Part shown: one piece after another, positions 12,284-15,991 of the stretch
Layout: each line of letters begins with the position of its first letter
Position numbering within the stretch: position 1 is the first letter of the stretch
Assembly (NCBI GenBank): GCA_031365725.1
Contig: JANLYQ010000121.1
Location: 1-15,991 of the forward strand
Source: JANLYQ01 sp031365725
GTDB lineage: Bacteria; Actinomycetota; Actinomycetes; JACCUZ01
DNA length: 15,991 bases
Reading direction: 5' to 3'
Notes under the pieces: generated by a model
Told to the model about the DNA's origin: nothing
Seen by the model: only the letters and a program-made list of their open reading frames with translations
The model's database searches: none
Made by a program: the position numbers and the translations under genes

Positions 12284-15127
12284 ATGACGCGATGCGCCAG
12301 GCTGCTCGTGCTGATTCTCGCCGGCCTGCTCACCCTCGCGACCGGCGTCTCGGCCGCAGCGCCCGTGGCGGCGGCACCTGATGATGCTCCTGGCTCGGCG
12401 ACGGTGCGCGTCGTCGTGCGTACGGCGCCGGGCGCGCGGGACGTGACCGCGCAGGTGACGCGTGCTGCGGCCGCTGTCGGCGGGCGCCGGACCGGTCGGC
12501 TCAGCGCGTTGCACGCGCTGTCGCTCACGGTGCCGCTCGCGCGGCTGGCCGACCTGCGCCGGTCGCTGTCGCGTCTCCCGGGCGTCACGGCTGTCGACGC
12601 CGCGCAGCAGCGGTGGTTCACCGCCGAACCCAATGACCCGCACGCGCCCGTGCAGCGCCCGTATCTCGTCGCCATGGGGCTGGAGGCGGCCTGGGACCGC
12701 GGCGCCACCGGCTCACCCGGGGTGCGCATCGCGATCGTCGACTCCGGCGTCGACGTGACCCACCCCGACCTCGCCGGCAAGGTCGTCGGCGCCTACGACG
12801 CGGTGACCGGCGGCACCGACGTGCACGACGTCGTCGGGCACGGCACCGGCACGGCGTCGGTCGCAGCAGCTGCCACCGACAACGGAGTGGGCATCGCCGG
12901 CGCCGGACGTGCCAGCAGCCTGCTCGCAGTCAAGGTCGCCGACGTCACCGGTCGCATCTTCACCGACGACCTCGCGCGCGGCATCGTCTGGGCCGTCAAC
13001 CACGGCGCGACCGTCGTCAACCTGAGCCTGGGCGGGCCCAACGGCGACCCTCTGGAAGCGGCGGCGGTCGCCTATGCCCAGCAGCACGGCGCCCTCGTTG
13101 TCGCCGCTGCCGGCAACGCGGGCACCGCGGCCAAGCAGTACCCCGGCGCGCTGTCCGGCGTGCTCGCCGTCGGCGCCACCTCGGCTGACGGATCGGTGCG
13201 GGCACCGTTTTCCAGCTATGGCTCCTGGGTCGACCTCGCCGCCCCCGGCCGCTCGATCCTGGTGGCCACACCAGGAGGTGGCTTCGAGTCCGCCGACGGC
13301 ACGTCGTTCTCCGCGCCGTTGGTGTCCGGGGCGGCGGCGCTGCTGGCGGCGTACCGGCCCGGGCGCCGCGCGACCGACCTCGCGCAGGCTCTCGCCGGCG
13401 GCACCGACACGGCGCGCTACGGCTTCGCCCACGGCCTCGTGCACGTCGACCGGTCGCTGGACCTGCTGCCGCCGGCGGCCGCTCCCGTGCTGACCGCGCC
13501 GGCCCCGGGCAGCACGGCGAGCGGGATCGTCGCGGTGTCGGCGACGACTGCCTCACCACGGGTGCGGTTCAGGTTCGCCGACCAGACGGCCACGGTCGTT
13601 GCGGTGGGCGGCAACGCCAGCGCGAGCTTCGAGACCTGGGGCCTCGCCGGGGCCCAGCCGGTCGGCGCGGTCGGATGCAGCGTCGCCGAGCAGTGCGACA
13701 GCACAGGTGCTGACCGGACCGTCCTCGTCGCCAATGCCGCGCCGGTGGTCACGTCACCCAGCGCCGGGGCGGTCCTGACCGGCGGTTCGGTCGCGGTGGC
13801 AGCCGGCGCCCCCGGCGGCTCGGTGCGCTTCGACGTGGACGGGAGAGGCGCCGGCTCTCGTGACGCCGCATCGCCCTTCACGGCATCCCTCGACCTCACG
13901 CCGTACGCCGACGGGGCGCACACCATCCACGCCGTCCTGTGCCGCAGCGACGGGTCTGTCTGCGACACCGGACATCCAGGTGGCGTGCCGGTGACGATCG
14001 ACCAGCTGCATCCCGCGGTCGTGTCCGCCCGGCCCGGCGTGATCAGCCCCGGCGCCGAGGGACCGAAGTCCACCAGCACCCTGACCTACCGGCTGGACCG
14101 GTCGCAGTCGGTGGCGCTTCTGGTACGCGGGCCGACGGGTGCGGTGGCGTTGCGACGGTCGCTCGGGACGCAGACCCCAGGCGTGCACACCGTCGTCTGG
14201 GCCGGGCGCGGCAGCGCGGGGCACGTCGTGCCGGACGGCACCTACACCGTCGGCATCAGCACCACGGCCGGCGGACTGGTCGGCGGAGCGTCTGCCCCGG
14301 TGCGCGTCGACCGCACAGCACCTGCGCTCCGCGGCGTACGGGCCTCGGCACATCGAGTGCTGCCGATCCGCGACGGCTACCTCGACGAGGTGCGGGTGAC
14401 AGGGCTCGTCTCCGAACCGGCAATGATCGCGTTGCAGGTCCGCAGCCCCGGTGGCAGCCTCATCACGACGATCCGCTCGACCTCCGCCCCCTCGCCCACC
14501 GCGAGGACGACGGCATCGACGCTGTCCTGGGACGGCCGGTCGAGCGGCGGTCGTCTCGTCCCGGGCACCTACCGCCTGACGGTGACCGCCACCGACCGCG
14601 CCGGCAACATCACGACATCGCGCGTCCTGCGGGAAATTGTTACCCAGCAACGACTTGTGCTGCGTCACGGCACCGTGACGGTGCGTGCACGGGCATCGTT
14701 GGACGAGTCGTTCGCCGACGGGTGCTCGTCGGTGTTCCGGCGCACCGGCAAGGTGCACTCCGGTTGGCTGGCCTATGCCAGCTCGTCGACCTGCACCTCG
14801 GGCGACGCCTACGCCGCGGGCACCCACCACGTCCGGCTGCCCGCAGCCGTGCGCTACGGCAAGGTCCGGGTGTCGGCGTACGGCGGATCGGGTGACCCTC
14901 GCTACCGCGACACGGCCCGACTGGTCCTGCTCGATCGGCTGGAAAACCTCAGCGACGCGGCCTTCCGACTCGGGGCGCCGATGGGGATGCACTCCGGGCC
15001 GTGGGTGAAGGCCGCGCCGCTGCTGGTCAGGTCACGCAGCCTGCTGTGGACCACGGTGACCACGGGCATCGACTGGTACGACGTGAGGTCCTACCGGGTC
15101 GACGTCACCTACTACTCGCTGGGCTGA
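12284..15127 (+). CDS. Secreted subtilisin-like (S8) serine protease with C-terminal repeats
   Basis: The 947-residue product has a Sec signal peptide (about 1-31, hydrophobic LLVLILAGLLTLATG, AxA near AAPVAAA). A propeptide-like region (about 38-110) ends in RLPGVTAVDAAQQRW. The subtilase domain follows, with catalytic Asp153 (IVDSGVD), His186 (VGHGTGTA), oxyanion Asn278 (AAAGNAG) and Ser341 (GTSFSAP). The triad is complete, so activity outside the cell is expected. Past about residue 400 come Ig-like segments with Cys pairs (GCSVAEQC, LCRSDGSVC). Two FlgD-like repeats follow (about 595-663 and 715-776, VWAGRGSAG...VPDGTYTV and LSWDGRSSGG...VPGTYRLTV). A final module of about 150 residues I do not recognise. 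ATG at 12284 has GAGG (12272-12275) 8 bases ahead. No LPxTG motif or C-terminal membrane helix is present. The stop is 1 bp from the end of the convergent GlsB-type gene. Confidence 0.93.
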   Translation: MTRCARLLVLILAGLLTLATGVSAAAPVAAAPDDAPGSATVRVVVRTAPGARDVTAQVTRAAAAVGGRRTGRLSALHALSLTVPLARLADLRRSLSRLPGVTAVDAAQQRWFTAEPNDPHAPVQRPYLVAMGLEAAWDRGATGSPGVRIAIVDSGVDVTHPDLAGKVVGAYDAVTGGTDVHDVVGHGTGTASVAAAATDNGVGIAGAGRASSLLAVKVADVTGRIFTDDLARGIVWAVNHGATVVNLSLGGPNGDPLEAAAVAYAQQHGALVVAAAGNAGTAAKQYPGALSGVLAVGATSADGSVRAPFSSYGSWVDLAAPGRSILVATPGGGFESADGTSFSAPLVSGAAALLAAYRPGRRATDLAQALAGGTDTARYGFAHGLVHVDRSLDLLPPAAAPVLTAPAPGSTASGIVAVSATTASPRVRFRFADQTATVVAVGGNASASFETWGLAGAQPVGAVGCSVAEQCDSTGADRTVLVANAAPVVTSPSAGAVLTGGSVAVAAGAPGGSVRFDVDGRGAGSRDAASPFTASLDLTPYADGAHTIHAVLCRSDGSVCDTGHPGGVPVTIDQLHPAVVSARPGVISPGAEGPKSTSTLTYRLDRSQSVALLVRGPTGAVALRRSLGTQTPGVHTVVWAGRGSAGHVVPDGTYTVGISTTAGGLVGGASAPVRVDRTAPALRGVRASAHRVLPIRDGYLDEVRVTGLVSEPAMIALQVRSPGGSLITTIRSTSAPSPTARTTASTLSWDGRSSGGRLVPGTYRLTVTATDRAGNITTSRVLREIVTQQRLVLRHGTVTVRARASLDESFADGCSSVFRRTGKVHSGWLAYASSSTCTSGDAYAAGTHHVRLPAAVRYGKVRVSAYGGSGDPRYRDTARLVLLDRLENLSDAAFRLGAPMGMHSGPWVKAAPLLVRSRSLLWTTVTTGIDWYDVRSYRVDVTYYSLG

Positions 15128-15128
15128 G

Positions 15129-15404
15129 TCAGAGCTTGGCCCGAGCGCCTCGACCTGAGCGCATCGCCGACACGGCGTAGACGCCGACGGCCGCCAGTGC
15201 GATCTGGACGATGATCTCGATGACGTCGATGCCGTTGGTGTTGCGCAGGGACCCGACGATGGCCGAGCCGATCAGCGCGGCAACGATGCCGACAACGACG
15301 GTCAGCCACAGCGGGATGTCCTGCTTGCCCGGCACCACCAGGCGACCGAGGGCGCCGATGATCGCGCCGATGATCAGCGCGCCGAGGATGCTGGAGATGG
15401 TCAT
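15129..15404 (-). CDS. GlsB/YeaQ/YmgE-type small membrane protein (second copy)
   Basis: A 91-residue protein with three hydrophobic segments: about 6-25 (ILGALIIGAIIGALGRLVVPG), 31-54 (LWLTVVVGIVAALIGSAIVGSL) and 60-80 (IEIIVQIALAAVGVYAVSAM). A basic tail (RSGRGARAKL) follows. It belongs to the same transglycosylase-associated family as the treZ-linked protein at 5113-5370, sharing the signature first segment almost residue for residue. It is more hydrophobic and ordinary for the family than that copy. The ATG at 15404 has GAAGG about 13 bases upstream, rather far for a Shine-Dalgarno site. It has its own leader with a hairpin and is probably a single-gene unit. Convergent with the subtilase, 1 bp between stops. 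Confidence 0.92.
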   Translation of the reverse strand: MTISSILGALIIGAIIGALGRLVVPGKQDIPLWLTVVVGIVAALIGSAIVGSLRNTNGIDVIEIIVQIALAAVGVYAVSAMRSGRGARAKL

Positions 15405-15434
15405 GGTGTGAACCGCCTTCGATGAGCAGGGACT

Positions 15435-15456
15435 GGTCCGGGCACACGCCCGGGCC
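15435..15456 (-). promoter_or_regulatory. Leader hairpin upstream of the second GlsB-type gene
   Basis: A 9-bp stem (one G-T wobble on one strand) with arms GGTCCGGGC and GCCCGGGCC closes a 4-base loop ACAC. It lies 31-52 bases before the ATG at 15404, so it would be in the 5' leader if transcription begins near 15455-15465. It could affect translation or mRNA stability. Confidence 0.4.
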
Positions 15457-15464
15457 TTCTGTCT

Positions 15465-15490
15465 ATGCCCCGGTCAGGCTACTCACGAAC
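15465..15490 (-). promoter_or_regulatory. Possible stress sigma-factor promoter
   Basis: On the minus strand GTTCGT (15485-15490) and GGGCAT (15465-15470) are 14 bases apart. This partly matches the actinobacterial SigB/SigF pattern (GTTT, about 15 bases, GGGTAT). Both boxes have mismatches, so this is tentative; it fits the stress link of the family. The -35 area overlaps a short repeat ACGAACGT-ACGAACG (15484-15498). Confidence 0.25.
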
Positions 15491-15539
15491 GTACGAACGG
15501 TTGCTCAAGCGAACTCCCCCCGCAGCCGAGACGATCATG

Positions 15540-15582
15540 GGGCCGGCCGCCGCAGGTGTGCCGAGGGGGGTGCGGCCGGCCC
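15540..15582 (-). terminator. Hairpin terminator after the polymerase gene
   Basis: GGGCCGGCCGC (15540-15550) and its exact complement GCGGCCGGCCC (15572-15582) form an 11-bp GC stem. The 21-base loop may fold further. It starts 4 bases after the stop of the minus-strand polymerase gene, the right place for its terminator. No T run follows. Confidence 0.7.
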
Positions 15583-15586
15583 TTGT

Positions 15587-15991
15587 TCATTCCTCCGTGG
15601 CGTGGCGGTCGGTGTCCCGGCTGGGCTGCACCCGCTTGGGCTCGCCGGGCATCTTCGGGTAGTCCGGCGGGTACGGCATGTCGCCCAGCCCGTGATCGCG
15701 CTCGTCGCGGTCGAACCACTCCAGCAACGGCGACAGGTCGTGGGCCACGTCGTCGATCTCCGCGTGCAGGTCACCGAGCTCAGCGAATCGCGCCGGCATC
15801 GTGCGCACCGTCAGGTCGCGGGGATCAGTGTCGGGCAGCTCGTCCCAGGACAGGGGCGCCGACACCGGGGCGTGCAGCAGCGGTCGCACGGAGTAGGCCG
15901 AGGCGATGGTGCGGTCGCGCGCGTTCTGGTTGTAGTCCACGAAGATCGTCTCGCCGCGCTCCTCCTTCCACCACTTGGTGGTGACCTGCCC
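15587..15991 (-). CDS. LigD-type polymerase domain / Prim-PolC, partial
   Basis: The frame is open from the right edge, so the N-terminal part lies outside; 134 C-terminal residues are visible. The segment KWWKEERGETIFVDYNQNARDRTIASAYSVRP is the last catalytic part of the archaeo-eukaryotic primase fold of LigD polymerase domains, with the metal-binding Asp in FVDYNQN. It is followed by APVSAPLSWDEL and by the family tail DMPYPPDYPKMPGEPKRVQPSR. The protein ends right after this tail, so no nuclease or ligase domain follows on the C-terminal side: it is a stand-alone polymerase of the LigD-Pol/Prim-PolC type. Such enzymes fill short gaps with a preference for ribonucleotides. LigC at 10653-11717 is the expected partner. 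The GTG at 15940 inside the motif is not a start. Confidence 0.88.
   Translation of the reverse strand, partial: GQVTTKWWKEERGETIFVDYNQNARDRTIASAYSVRPLLHAPVSAPLSWDELPDTDPRDLTVRTMPARFAELGDLHAEIDDVAHDLSPLLEWFDRDERDHGLGDMPYPPDYPKMPGEPKRVQPSRDTDRHATEE

Noticed and set aside
13754..14992. 412-codon minus-strand frame inside the subtilase gene
   Set aside because: Shadow of the subtilase coding frame; Arg/Gly/Val-rich with no motif.
15540..15582. GC-rich inverted repeat considered as an attachment or mobile-element end
   Set aside because: No partner copy or recombinase is visible and its position 4 bases after a stop fits a terminator.
1..15991. CRISPR arrays, tRNA or rRNA genes, insertion sequences
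   Set aside because: No regularly spaced repeats, no cloverleaf with a CCA-adjacent T arm, and no transposase or integrase motifs were seen.

Overview
The window is very GC-rich (roughly 70%), with codon third positions dominated by G and C, GTG and TTG starts, and tightly packed genes. Together with the families seen (TreY/TreZ, LigC plus a stand-alone primase-polymerase, GlsB-type membrane proteins) this points to the chromosome of an actinobacterium. A member of the Intrasporangiaceae/Dermatophilaceae type would fit, but I cannot assign a genus from sequence alone.

Region 1 (1-6110), trehalose and coupled genes. treY is cut by the left edge and lacks only its first residues. A PPK2-family polyphosphate kinase gene on the minus strand overlaps the treY stop. 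treZ follows on the plus strand. treZ is then translationally coupled to a small GlsB/YeaQ-type membrane protein gene, which touches a RibD-C-type reductase gene. TreY and TreZ together convert maltooligosaccharides or glycogen ends to free trehalose, a stress solute; the polyphosphate kinase and the GlsB-like protein also suggest stress or energy-reserve functions.

Region 2 (6088-7846), a divergent pair. A DoxX-like membrane protein (minus) and an AGE-family sugar epimerase/isomerase (plus) are separated by about 51 bp. A strong hairpin follows the epimerase.

Region 3 (7847-10408), an accessory-looking stretch. It holds a UBP-type zinc-finger gene broken by a one-base frameshift near its 3' end (minus), a palindrome-rich divergent spacer, an RlaP-like nucleotidyltransferase gene (plus), and a secreted Ig-like protein with an unrecognised C-terminal domain (minus).

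Region 4 (10409-15991), DNA repair and envelope. A regulatory spacer of about 244 bp precedes ligC, an ATP-dependent DNA ligase. A Usp-like protein and a 947-residue secreted subtilase with FlgD-like repeats and an unrecognised C-terminal module follow. A second GlsB-type protein (minus) comes next, and finally the C-terminal part of a LigD-type/Prim-PolC polymerase (minus), cut by the right edge. LigC and this polymerase type are known partners in actinobacterial excision repair.

A recurring signal is a TAGNNT hexamer 6-8 bases before GTG starts of several genes without a Shine-Dalgarno sequence (treZ, doxX, the epimerase, the nucleotidyltransferase). This suggests leaderless transcripts. 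I found no tRNA, rRNA, CRISPR array, insertion sequence or origin. No gene-free stretch exceeds 300 bp; the longest, between the secreted Ig-like protein and ligC, is described as a regulatory entry.
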